From contig NC_080673.1 in NCBI RefSeq assembly GCF_030445035.2, positions 158,902,216 to 158,966,215 of the forward strand: DNA of 64,000 bases, given 5' to 3'. Source of the DNA: Dasypus novemcinctus. Taxonomy: Eukaryota > Chordata > Mammalia > Cingulata > Dasypodidae. The position numbers and the translations under genes are program-made. Of the stretch, positions 34,950 to 43,569 are shown piece by piece (the first letter of the stretch is position 1; every line of letters begins with the position of its first letter). The notes beneath the pieces were generated by a model. It had not been told where the DNA came from and made no database searches. It saw nothing but the letters and a program-made list of their open reading frames with translations.

Positions 34950-35110
34950 ATTTTTATGGTCCCTCTTTGACAGAATTTATTATAGTTTATTTTCATAACT
35001 ACCCAATGAAATAAGTACAATTTATCATTGTTAGATGAAAAAAGTGACTTAGAGGAGTTAAGTACTTTTTCAAAAGGCCATAGGGATTCTGCTGAATCTC
35101 AGAACAAAAT
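34950..35110 (+). repeat. MIR SINE fragment
   Basis: MIR 3' half: 'agtttattttcataactacc', 'gaaataagtacaatttatca', 'gatgaaaaaagtgactta', 'gaggagttaagtact' and 'aaaaggccatagg'. Confidence 0.75.
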
Positions 35111-35666
35111 ATTTTTAAAAGCTTGAGTAATAACATTAATACTGAAGTATTAGTAGAGAATAGCAAAACTAATTTGTATGGTATCTCTACAGATATTCCA
35201 GCTACAAAAAAAGAATTCTAGAATCATTGAAGTGTGTAGCCTATTAGAAGTTTACTTTGAGTATTTATATTCAATTAGCTTATTTTATGGGGGAGGGGTA
35301 ATACGTGGCTAACATATTATTGTACAGTCATCCCTTTTGTTCAAGTTGTAGGGGTGGGAAGAATACTGATTCATGACTCTTCTATTCATTTGAAATTTAA
35401 TTTCCAACCACTTTTATTCTTCAATATTCTAAAACAGTTTCTTTTGTTTGTTCTAGCTAATTCAGTCTTTGAATTAAGTGAATGTCTTTAATTCTTTCAC
35501 ATCAAAGAATCTTATGGAGTACTTTGTATAGAATAGACCCCAAAAATTGTTAAATAGGTAAATTAAGTTGAAATGTCAGCAATGTTAAACATAAGGTACA
35601 CCCACACACACATACACACACCAGGAGTAAATTCATTTACATAACTTTGATATAGTCTAACTTCTC

Positions 35667-36079
35667 TGTGGGGAGCCACCCACTGTGAGGTCTGTTTACA
35701 ACCTCCAACTACATGGCAAATCTCATAACTACTACAGCCCTGCCCTGCCATTCCCTTCTTCTTCTTCTTCTTCCTTGTTTCTTTGTTCTCCCCCTCCCGC
35801 CACAACTCTGGTGACCACAGCAGCATGCATGTGCAAGGCGCAAAACTCTGCAGACTCGGCATGAACTTTCCGCCAATCTCCTCCTTGGACGTCTGCCACC
35901 CGCAAGACCAGCCTACCACCTGTGGACATGTTCCCTCCCCTCAGTATAAATCCCCTTGTTCTACCCCCAATAAATGAGACTTGATCAGAATCCTGTCTTG
36001 TCTCCATTCTTCTCTCGACTCCTGCCCCACCCTGCTTCTTCCCACAGGTCCCTGGACTCGCCCCCGCCAGACCGGAGCA
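35667..36079 (+). repeat. 5' LTR (413 bp)
   Basis: Begins TGTGGGGAGCCACC and ends GGACTCGCCCCCGCCAGACC + GGAGCA, so it has the TG...CA ends. By my count it differs from the 3' LTR at 21 sites plus one 3-bp unit of a (TTC)n tract (six units here), about 5%. Most changes are transitions and many are at CpG. GC-rich U5. Non-LTR context on the left is AT-rich host DNA. Confidence 0.95.
35945..35974 (+). promoter_or_regulatory. LTR core promoter TATA box and polyadenylation signal
   Basis: TATAAA at 35945-35950 and AATAAA at 35969-35974, 24 bp apart. The spacing implies a short R region starting just after the TATA box. Identical elements recur in the 3' LTR (43355-43360 and 43379-43384). Confidence 0.8.
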
Positions 36080-36081
36080 AG

Positions 36082-36099
36082 TGGCGCCCAATGTTGTGG
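36082..36099 (+). promoter_or_regulatory. Primer-binding site, tRNA-Lys type
   Basis: tggcgcccaatgttgtgg starts 2 bp after the LTR. The first ten bases are the mark of the tRNA-Lys(1,2) primer used by type-D and other betaretroviruses; the last eight have drifted at four positions. Confidence 0.85.
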
Positions 36100-36185
36100 A
36101 CGGGACCCAGGGAAGAAGCAAGCCGACACAAAAGAAAACCTGCACAGGTGGTTTTTGTGAATAAGGAAGACCTGAGAATTCTTAG

Positions 36186-36275
36186 GTGGAAGACCTAAGT
36201 CTTCAGCTTGGGTGGAAGACCTGGGCCATCAGCCTGGGCGGAAGACCTGAGCTTTCAGCTTGGGCGGAGGAGACC
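36186..36275 (+). repeat. 26-bp tandem repeat with hairpins in the retroviral leader
   Basis: Unit starts at 36186, 36212, 36238 and partially 36264, each about GTGGAAGACCT...TCAGCYTGG; a diverged unit precedes it at about 36160. The first unit holds GAAGACCTAAGTCTTC, a 6-bp stem with a 4-base loop. A perfect palindrome AAGACGTCTT follows at 36300-36309. This is the zone where packaging and dimerisation signals lie in retroviruses (function inferred). Confidence 0.75.
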
Positions 36276-36309
36276 TTCAGGGGACTGCCTATTCCCTGGA
36301 AGACGTCTT

Positions 36310-36316
36310 GGTAAGT
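36310..36316 (+). promoter_or_regulatory. Candidate major splice donor
   Basis: TTG|GTAAGT with GT at 36311-36312, close to the consensus, 17 bp upstream of the gag start. In simple retroviruses a leader donor gives the spliced env mRNA. Use not shown. Confidence 0.6.
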
Positions 36317-36327
36317 GATCGGCTACA

Positions 36328-37098
36328 ATGGGGCAGGACTCCTCTAGTGATAGTTCCCTTTTCCTATCCGGCCTGCAGGCCACGCTTAAGACGAGAGGAG
36401 TAAAGGTTAATATTAAAGAACTCTCTAAATTCTTTGCCTTCCTCCAAGAAATTTGTCCCTGGTTCCCCCAGGAAGGTACTATTGATGAAGAATGGTGGTG
36501 CCGTGTAGGTAACACCTTACAGGACTTTTACAAAACCTTCGGCCCTAAAATGGTCCCCGTTACTACTTTCAATTATTGGTCTGTAATTAATGAGCTCCTG
36601 GCCGCGTGCCATTCCTGTCCCCAAGCAGCTGAAGTGGTAAAACAGGGCAAAAAGGCTCTTAGTCCACCGCTTTCTCTTTCCCCTCCTATACAAGACAATG
36701 AAGCCCTCTACCCGCAGCCCTCACCTCCTTTTCCTCAGGCCGCGAAATCCTCTAGCCGCCCAGGTTCAGTCTCTATCGCTATAGAAAGTGATAATGAAAG
36801 TTCCCCTTCCGAGGATGAAGAAATTAGCTCTAACTCATGCCCAATACCTAAAACTGAGCCCCCAGGAGGCTATCCCCTCACATCCCAAGTCTCGGCTCCT
36901 GCAGATAATCAAATAACTCATTATCCCCTGCCCACCAAACCAACGCCCGTTCCCCCATCTCTTTATACCACCCTTCCGCCCTCTCTGCTCCCCAGAGACT
37001 ATCCCCCCCGCACCTCAAGCCCCGCCTCCCCTGCCCCCCGCTTTTCTACTCCCTCCTACATTTCAGCCACCACCTCCTGCCTCCTTTCCTGTCTCTGA
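36328..37098 (+). pseudogene. gag: Gag remnant: matrix and proline-rich region
   Basis: The 256-codon frame opens MGQDSSSDS, with Gly2 in an N-myristoylation context. It continues with a helical matrix domain of the betaretroviral p10 type (residues about 1-100; EEWWCRVGNTLQDFYKTFGP is typical in style) and then a Ser/Pro/Glu-rich spacer (about 110-250). The frame is lost in the Pro-rich part near 37000-37090. An adjacent frame carries on to 37228 with a leucine-spaced helix (LTAQLLEKNHFLEQ). Gag would build the virion shell at the plasma membrane or in the cytoplasm. Without the capsid N-terminus and zinc knuckles this copy cannot assemble. The start is the first ATG after the splice donor. 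Confidence 0.88.
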
Positions 37099-37530
37099 AC
37101 CTCCTGATATTAACGCTCAATTGCGCGCCAAAGTTTCCACCCTAACTGCTCAGTTACTGGAAAAGAACCACTTTTTAGAACAGCGTAACTCCCTTCTCCG
37201 CCAACTTGCCTTGCAGCCCCTCCCTTTGTAAAGCAACTTGCCTTTGAAAATGCAAATGCAGCTTGTCAGGCTGCGGTTAAACCTTATAGAAAGAAGGAGA
37301 ACTTGTCTGGTTACATCAGGCTTTGTTCTGAAATTGGCCCCACCTATCAACAAGGCCTTGCTATGGCAAAAGCTTTTACAGCTGCAGTAAAAAGGTCGCT
37401 GTCAGTCCCAAACCAACATGCACGGTCACCCTCTCCCTCCCCATCAGGGAAACGGGAGGCAGGGCCAGCCACAGGCCCCGAAATCCTTTCACAACTCTTC
37501 GGGCTCCCTGCTGTCTACATGACAATGTAG
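37099..37530 (+). pseudogene. gag: Gag remnant: helix and capsid C-terminal domain, joined by deletion
   Basis: 37099-37230 reads as the leucine-rich helix in the shifted frame and stops with TAA at 37228-37230. From 37231, in the first frame again, comes the end of capsid: [15 protein letters not shown], then [20 protein letters not shown], typical of the betaretroviral capsid C-terminal domain including the major homology region's downstream part. The capsid N-terminal domain (roughly 150-200 residues) is absent between them. After the capsid end there is a Ser/Pro-rich tail and a stop at 37528; no CCHC zinc knuckle is seen. Confidence 0.8.
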
Positions 37531-39700
37531 CTCTGGGCTAGTGAAGGCTAATATAGTTAATCCACTGGAAAGAGAGAGAAACGTGGCAACATTTGTGTTT
37601 TGTTTTGTTTCCATTCTAGTTCTGATTGGGCTTGCTTGACCAAGATAATAAAATTGGTACCAAGTTTTTATCAAGGTCTAAAGGAAGTTTTCAGTTTTAA
37701 ATCAATAGTTTTCTCCAGAACTTCAAGGCTCGGTTTAATCTTACAGTAATAATCCAAAAACGTGTGTTAATGGTCTGTCTAAACTGCAAAATGAAAACTT
37801 AACTACATTTGTGCTGCTCAAGTTATTTTAACTGATTGCTGATAACTAATAATGTTTCCAAGCACAAGCTTGCATATTACAGGCGACATGAATTCCAGAA
37901 GAAATCTTAAGAGGTACAATATAAGATGTGCTATATAACAGAGGATTTAAAAGCAGCTATACCAAGAAAGTAAGAATTATGAGTCGATTGTAAATAAATT
38001 GTATGTTTCTGTTAATGTGTTGTAATTGTTTTGTGTTTGTCTGTCTGTTCATTCAATATCAGTGTATATTGTGATACCTCCAGATGGTAAATATAAATTA
38101 GTAGAAATTTTTAAAAGAGCTCTATTCAAATGGCCAAAAATTAAATAAGCACTTATATTAATACTTAAGCTTATTATATTAATACATAAGTTTAAATGTT
38201 AATAAGATATCTACAATAATAAAAATTGTCAGTCTTGATTAACAAAATTAACTGTAAGTCTTCATAAAAGGTTGTTCTTGCCTAGATTGAAATGAATAAC
38301 TTATTTTTCTTCACAGGATAATATGAAGAATGTAAAACTTAAATGAACATTTGGTTAAAAGTTTGTGACAATGCTAACTGAAATTTAATAAGTTTTGCAA
38401 AAAGGTGTATTTTGTCCTAAAGTAGGATGGCTAATTTTTCATAAACTCTTGAAACTCAATTTGCACGTGGCAAGTTGTAGGAGGTATTGTGATAACTTAA
38501 AATGTGTTCTGTAAAGATAAAATTTGTCTTAAAATGATATAATTATAGTCTATATGGTTATAAATAATTATAAAAGGTCTTATGAAGCATTGTTTACATT
38601 AAAGTGTTTAAGTGGCTAATTCCAAAAGGTCATTATTAAACAAACCTGAATTAATAATAATAATAATAATAATCAAAGGTAATTTTATAACAGGAAAGAT
38701 CAACAGCAGCCAGCCTCCCTTCACAACTTGCTTCTAGAAAACTGTTTCTGATATTGCATGCTACTAAGTATTTAAAGAAAAGTTCATTATTTTAACAAGC
38801 TTGTTTAGTGTTCATGGTATTATGTTATAAAAGGTTTGCTTGATAACTTTGTATGTAGGCTATATGGAATGTGTTTTTATTGTTAAGGAAACAGAAGATA
38901 ATTTTGTCCTAAGATAAAATGATTGATTATTGGAAAGAGTAGAGTGTGGGACAAAACCTGAATGAATACTGAAAGTGCAGAAGAAGGTTGGTGGAAAAGG
39001 AATTTTTATAGTTAAAGTTAAATAAAATTTAATGGGTCTATCTATATAATTTTAAAAGCTTTAGTATCAAGTACTATGCTAATGCAAAGTTAAAAATTTT
39101 GTTCTCTCTCAAGGCCTCTCAAATCAATCTGTTTTAGTACAAGTTTTTATCCTCAATAATCAGTATACAAAGAAAGTCTGCTTTATCAAAATAGCTTCTT
39201 GTGCTTCTTGCGCTGTCTCTTTTAAAGGAACATAATGTTCAAAACTGCTTTCTCAAAACCTAATCCTGAACAGTAGCCTTTTATTCCAGACTAATTATGA
39301 GAGATTTGTTCTTTTACCTTGAAAGAAAAATTAAAGTAATAATTGAGTTCATTTAATATGTTATAAGTTAAATGAAAGGTGTTTTAAAGTGTTACAAAAT
39401 TAACAACTTTTCTTTCCCTTAAACCCTCTATTAATTAATGTCATATGAATAAAAGGTTTCTATAAATGCTTGAAGGTGTATAAAGTTACCAATATTTCAG
39501 CATAATATTAAAGAGAAGTACAGTGTGGTTATTCATGTTTTTAATTATAATAAAAGAGTATATGTCACAGAAACAACCTTTTATCATAGATTAAAGTAAC
39601 AACACTAGTATGCAGCAATCCCAAACACTGCTAGTTTGTTGCAAAAGGTTAAAGTCCAGCTGTACTGCTACCACTTTGTTTTAAAACTTGCTAGGACTTT
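37531..39700. other. AT-rich non-coding block in place of NC, protease and RT
   Basis: About 2.2 kb lying exactly where nucleocapsid, protease and reverse transcriptase should be. It is strongly A+T-rich, has no open frame of 60 codons on the plus strand, and contains an (AAT)n run at 38648-38672. I recognise no domain, L1, SINE or LTR in it and see no target duplication at its edges. The sharp change from GC-rich gag suggests foreign origin. It could be host DNA captured by the virus, or a later insertion. Confidence 0.7.
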
Positions 39701-40366
39701 CTTTAGTGTCTTCTTACACAAATCAAGCCAGCTGCATTCCTCTATCTATAAAATTCCTAACAATGAACTTTTGCAGTGCTTTTCAGGACTATGTGCATAG
39801 CCCAACCATCTTGTACAGTATTTACTGATAGTAATAGTAATAGAAAGGCAGCATACATTACTTCTTAAAAAGAATAGGCTTGGCTGACTCCATTCACGTC
39901 TGCTCAGCATACTGAACTTGCTGCCATCATTAAGGTGTTAACAATATTTAAGGAACCTTTGAATGTTGTCTCCAATTCTGAATATGTATGCCTTACTGTT
40001 AAGCACATTGAAACAGCTCATATCTTTGCTACTAATGAGTTATCTCAACTTCTCGCTGGCTTGCAACATCTCATTAGGTTAAGACCTATTTACATTACTC
40101 ATAAATGCTCTCATACCTCTTTGCCTAGTCCTATGACAGCAAATAATGCTCAAGCTGATTTATTGGTAGGGTGTTTACAAAGTGCTCATGATTACCATGC
40201 TTTAACTCATATTAATGCTAAAGGCCTGCAAAATAAATATCAAAAGTTAACAAGACTACAGGCACAAGAAATTATTCGCATTTATCCTACTTGTGGACTA
40301 CTAACAGTGGTGCCTTTTCAGGCTGAAACTAATCCCAGAGGCCTAACTCCTAATCAATTATGACAG
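39701..40366 (+). pseudogene. pol: Pol remnant: RNase H and integrase zinc-binding region
   Basis: RNase H starts near 39815 with TVFTDSNSN (catalytic Asp at 39827), is cut by TAA at 39866-39868, and resumes as SAQHTELAAIIKVLTIF (catalytic Glu kept). The 142-codon frame 39935-40363 carries the RNase H end (NNAQADLLVG, with its Asp) and the integrase N-terminus: His pair in HALTH, but the Cys pair is reduced to YPTC (Cys to Tyr at 40283). It ends at an in-frame TGA (40361-40363), just before the integrase core. RNase H removes RNA during reverse transcription; integrase inserts the DNA. Confidence 0.85.
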
Positions 40367-40727
40367 ATGGATGTTACTCACATACCATCCTTTGGTAAAT
40401 TACAATATGTTCATGTTTGTATTGATACTTATTCTCATTTTTTGTGGGCTACTGCTCAAAGTGGGGAACGGTTTCATCATGTTCGCTCATACCTCTGGTC
40501 TGCTTTTGCTGTAAGGAGATGCCCTCTGAAAATTAAAACTGATAATGGACCTTCTTACATTAGTAAATCCTTTGAATCTTTGTTTAAAATATGGTATTGA
40601 ACATGTTACCAGCATTCCTTATAATCCTACAGGTCAAGCCATAGTTGATTGCAGCCATCATACCCTAAAAACTATGATTTTAAAACAAAAAGGGGGAGAT
40701 GATGGTATTATGACACCAAAAGATTAA
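40367..40727 (+). pseudogene. pol: Pol remnant: integrase catalytic core
   Basis: The core begins MDVTHIPSFGKLQYVHV (first catalytic Asp at 40370-40372). The second Asp is in KTDNGPSY (40541-40543). A frameshift near 40590 moves the frame, after which EHVTSIPYNPTGQAIV leads to Asp at 40647-40649 where the third catalytic residue, normally Glu, belongs. So the triad is D-D-D rather than D-D-E, as well as being split by a stop and a frameshift. Followed by HHTLK and the C-terminal region to 40727. Confidence 0.88.
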
Positions 40728-41464
40728 TTAGCAAAAGCTTTATTTACTTTACATTTTCTTAATGTTTATAATTCATTAACACCTGTGGAATGTCACTTAG
40801 AAAAAATGTCAAACATCTACAGTAGACACAGGAAATGAAGATCAACCAATATTCTAGAAAGCTATTTTAAGCAATGAATGGAAAAAAGGCAGGATTAAAG
40901 TAAGGGGGTGAGGCTATGCTCTTATCATTTCAGAAAATGGAGAACAAATTTAGTTATCTGCAAAAAGGATTAAACCCCAGAATGAAGAGATGGAGTCTTC
41001 TACAACTTCTGATGATGGTGATCGTAAGTAATAAGGAAGCTGCCAGTAATTACACTTACTAGGCCTATATACCTAACCCCCCATTACTTAGAGTGTTAAC
41101 CTGGAAAAATCCATTCTTTCTTATATATCTGAATAAAACCCATATATTCCCTATACCAATTGATAATCGATTGCCAATTAAACCCTATAAAGAAAAAGAA
41201 TTGATAATCTCATATTACCATTTGATTATCAACCCTTATGCATTAGTAACCATCCTTTCTGTATGTAGGTTAAAAATTGGGCCATAATTATCTTTAAAAA
41301 TAATAATACTCAGCTTATTGTGACTTCATTTCCCTCTTCCAATTTATTCATGACCAAAAATCCTACTTATGATTGTCCACAAAAAGACAGTAGGGATAAA
41401 GAAGGATAGCAAGAGCGCCATATAGGAAGAGGATCTGTCATTTTTTAATGATTCCTATGGAATA
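40728..41464 (+). pseudogene. End of pol and start of env, heavily decayed
   Basis: Frames are broken by many stops. 'aagggggtgaggctatgct' and 'caaaaaggattaaaccc' look like the integrase end; the 64-codon frame 41093-41287 may be an Env surface-subunit remnant (no clear motif). No signal peptide could be identified. Confidence 0.5.
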
Positions 41465-41955
41465 GTGTGGGGAAGTGCCTCTATGGGTAGTCCCATTGAA
41501 TATAATGACAGATTTATTTGGCATGGTCTAAATAGTAAAGGACAACAAAAAATAATTTTTACTAAAAATTATATTTGGAAACAGAAAGGGAAATGGATCC
41601 CTTCTCCATGGTGTAATATTACATCTATACATAAACTAAAGAATTTGTGGAAAGTTTTTCTAGGAATAGCTCCTACTATAGAATGGATTGGGAATAATAG
41701 TAAGAATGGTCAATATCTGCATTTAAATCAAATTCATCATCTTCAGGCATGTGTAAGAGATCCTTATGTGTTTGTGGTTGGAAAATTAACTATAACCCAA
41801 AAAATGCTCTATTCTATAAAAATGAGGCCTTGCATCCTAGTAGCCGTTACCCCGCAACTAACATACTATGGAGAAGGCAAACTAAAAAATTTTACTATCC
41901 CCATCTGTGTAAAAGAGAGCCGCCTTCCTCCCTGTATTGGTAAAAAATTAGCCTC
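41465..41955 (+). pseudogene. env: Env surface-subunit (SU) remnant
   Basis: The frame 41465-42052 (195 codons) has a segment of betaretroviral SU style: NLWKVFLG, then TIEWIGNN and HLQACVRDPYVFVVG, the block near the SU C-terminus in the MMTV/HERV-K/JSRV group. Potential N-glycosylation sites include NIT and NFT. The frame that leads into the transmembrane subunit is a different one (frame of 41749-41943), so a frameshift lies in 41830-41950. No furin-type basic cleavage site is preserved. SU would bind the host receptor; this copy is incomplete. Confidence 0.65.
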
Positions 41956-42470
41956 ACAGGTTCAGTCGCTGCAGCTGCCACAGCACGTGGTACTCTTGGT
42001 CATGGCCTCATCAGCTTGCAATACTTTAAACAACAATGACAAATTAGCCTAGAATCCAGTGCACAGTCTCTTGACTCTCTGCAGCGGCAACTAACATCCC
42101 TCGCCCAAGTAGCCTTACAAAACCGTAGGGCCTTAAACTTACTCACAGCTAAAAAGGGGGGAATGTGCCTCTTTCTCCAAGAGGAATGCTGCTACTATAT
42201 AAATGAATCTGGTATTGTTGAGCAAAATGTTAAGAAAGTGTGAGAATTGCGGGAAAGAATACTGCCCTCCCAATCAACTGCCTCCTTGTCTGCCTGGCTC
42301 ACCTCTCCCCCTGTAACGTGGCTGGGTCCCCTCCTCAGCCCCCAATTGCTCTCCTTTTAATCTGTGCATTTGCACCTTGCCTTCTTAAATTCCTCCAAGA
42401 AAGGATGAAGCAAATCTCTGCCCACGTGATGTTTCTTGCCGCTGTTCGTCAATACCAGCCTATCTGAACC
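41956..42470 (+). pseudogene. env: Env transmembrane-subunit (TM) remnant, type-D/gamma kind
   Basis: The TM frame opens with an Ala/Gly-rich fusion-peptide-like stretch (TGSVAAAATARGTLGHG), then TGA at 42037-42039. It continues through a heptad-like helix (SLDSLQRQLTSLAQVALQN) into the immunosuppressive-domain region NRRALNLLTAKKGG and the CX6CC motif (Cys at 42166; Cys-Cys at 42187-42192). CX6CC marks the gamma/type-D class of TM, which binds SU by a disulphide. A stop follows at 42240-42242, and the membrane span and tail (LLLICAFAPCLLKFLQ to QYQPI) lie in another frame up to 42467. TM mediates membrane fusion; here it is broken. Confidence 0.85.
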
Positions 42471-42805
42471 AAAGAACAAACAACCAACCTTTAAATATGC
42501 AAATCTCTTGTGTTGCCTCATAGCCAACCTGTACCCTAATGGCGTTTTCTTGCCTGTCCTCTCTGTCCACAGTCACAACATCGCAGCTAACCCTTCTCTG
42601 TTTAACTAATACCGCTGAACAGCTTCAGTAAGGAGAACAGCTTCAGTGAGGAGTTTAGTGGCTCAAACGAACAGCAGGTGCCCTGGCCAAACAAGACCAG
42701 GGTGGGTGTGGCCTCACCCACTAATCTCAGTACATCATGCATGTCATGCATGGTGAAAAGCTCCCCATTATAGCTTACTACATTTTCAAGGTCATTTGTT
42801 GCTGA
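42471..42805. other. Post-env spacer
   Basis: Non-coding, moderately GC-rich. It contains the duplicated phrase 'aacagcttcagtaaggag' / 'aacagcttcagtgaggag' (42617-42655). No open frame of note on the plus strand. Confidence 0.6.
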
Positions 42806-42960
42806 GGCGCTGGACTGGTTAGCCAATGACGGGCAACTGGGCTGACCCATCAGTCAACCTAAGACAGGGACATGGCCTTTCGCTGCCACGCTTCCCAATG
42901 ATGGGTAAGACTGGTCACTTAACGGGTGCAGCCCCGACCTAAGACAGGCACAGCCCCCCT
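42806..42960 (+). promoter_or_regulatory. CTE-like RNA export element
   Basis: Lies between env and the 3' LTR, where type-D simian retroviruses carry the constitutive transport element. Two half-similar modules are seen. One has 'agccaatgacgggcaa' (42821-42836) followed by CCTAAGACAGG (42858-42868); the other has 'cccaatgatgggtaaga' (42894-42910) followed by CCTAAGACAGG (42938-42948). In the known element the two internal loops with this sequence bind the mRNA export receptor NXF1 (TAP) and let unspliced viral RNA leave the nucleus. Both loop cores are unchanged here. Confidence 0.85.
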
Positions 42961-43065
42961 CAGTACGGGAGCATCTTGCAGCCGCACGTCACCACTGGGC
43001 ATAAGCCCTGCCCTAACGTGAGCCATCGCCAGCTGTTCTTTTCTTCAGTTCATAACATATTAAAC

Positions 43066-43077
43066 AGAGAAGGGGGA
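43066..43077 (+). promoter_or_regulatory. Polypurine tract
   Basis: agagaaggggga, 2 bp before the 3' LTR. Serves as the plus-strand DNA primer in retroviral reverse transcription. Confidence 0.85.
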
Positions 43078-43079
43078 CC

Positions 43080-43489
43080 TGTGGGGAGCCACCTGCTGTG
43101 AGGTCTGTTCACAGCCTCCAACTACATGGCGAATCTCATAACTACTACAGCCCTGCCCCGCCATTCCCTTCTTCTTCTTCCTCCTTGTTTCTTTATTCTT
43201 CCCCTCCCACCACAACTCTGGTGACCACAGCAGCACACATGTGCAAGGCGCAAAACTCTGCAGACTCGGCATGAACTTTCAGCCAATCCCCTCCTTGGAT
43301 GTCTGCCATCCGCGAGACCAGCCTACCACCTGTGGACATGTTCCCTCCCCTCAGTATAAATCCCCTTGTTCTACCCCCAATAAATGAGACTTGATCAGAA
43401 TCCTATCTTGTCTCCATTCTTCTCTCAACTCCTGCCCCACCCTGCTTCTTCCCACAGGTCCCTGGACTCGCCCCCGCCGGACTGGAGCA
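43080..43489 (+). repeat. 3' LTR (410 bp)
   Basis: TGTGGGGAGCCACC ... GACTGGAGCA with the same TATA box and AATAAA as the 5' LTR. Pyrimidine tract has four TTC units and one CTC. Followed by cttttc, the partner of the left duplication. Confidence 0.95.
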
Positions 43490-43569
43490 CTTTTCATCAT
43501 GAGTAAACTTCCCAATAGTCACTCAGGAATTATTTTAAATTATTTAAATACTAATTGGTGAGAATCAGT

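Larger units (their letters stand above)
35667..43489 (+). mobile_element. Endogenous retrovirus, betaretrovirus/type-D-like, defective
   Basis: This is a complete proviral frame: 5' LTR, tRNA-Lys-type primer site, leader, gag remnant, AT-rich non-coding block, RNase H-integrase remnant, env remnant, a CTE-like element, polypurine tract and 3' LTR. The flanks carry a 6-bp target duplication, cttctc (35661-35666) and cttttc (43490-43495), the length expected of class II (beta-type) ERVs. At 7.8 kb it is only modestly short. Gag capsid N-terminus, nucleocapsid, protease and reverse transcriptase are missing, and no gene is intact. It lies between unique DNA with a MIR on the left and an L1 5' region on the right. 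Confidence 0.93.

Noticed and set aside
35563..36145. Minus-strand frames of 118 and 137 codons
   Set aside because: They lie antisense across the 5' LTR and recur in the 3' LTR; no evidence of antisense coding.
38648..38672. CRISPR-like or other regular array
   Set aside because: It is a plain (AAT)n microsatellite; no spaced repeats anywhere in the window.
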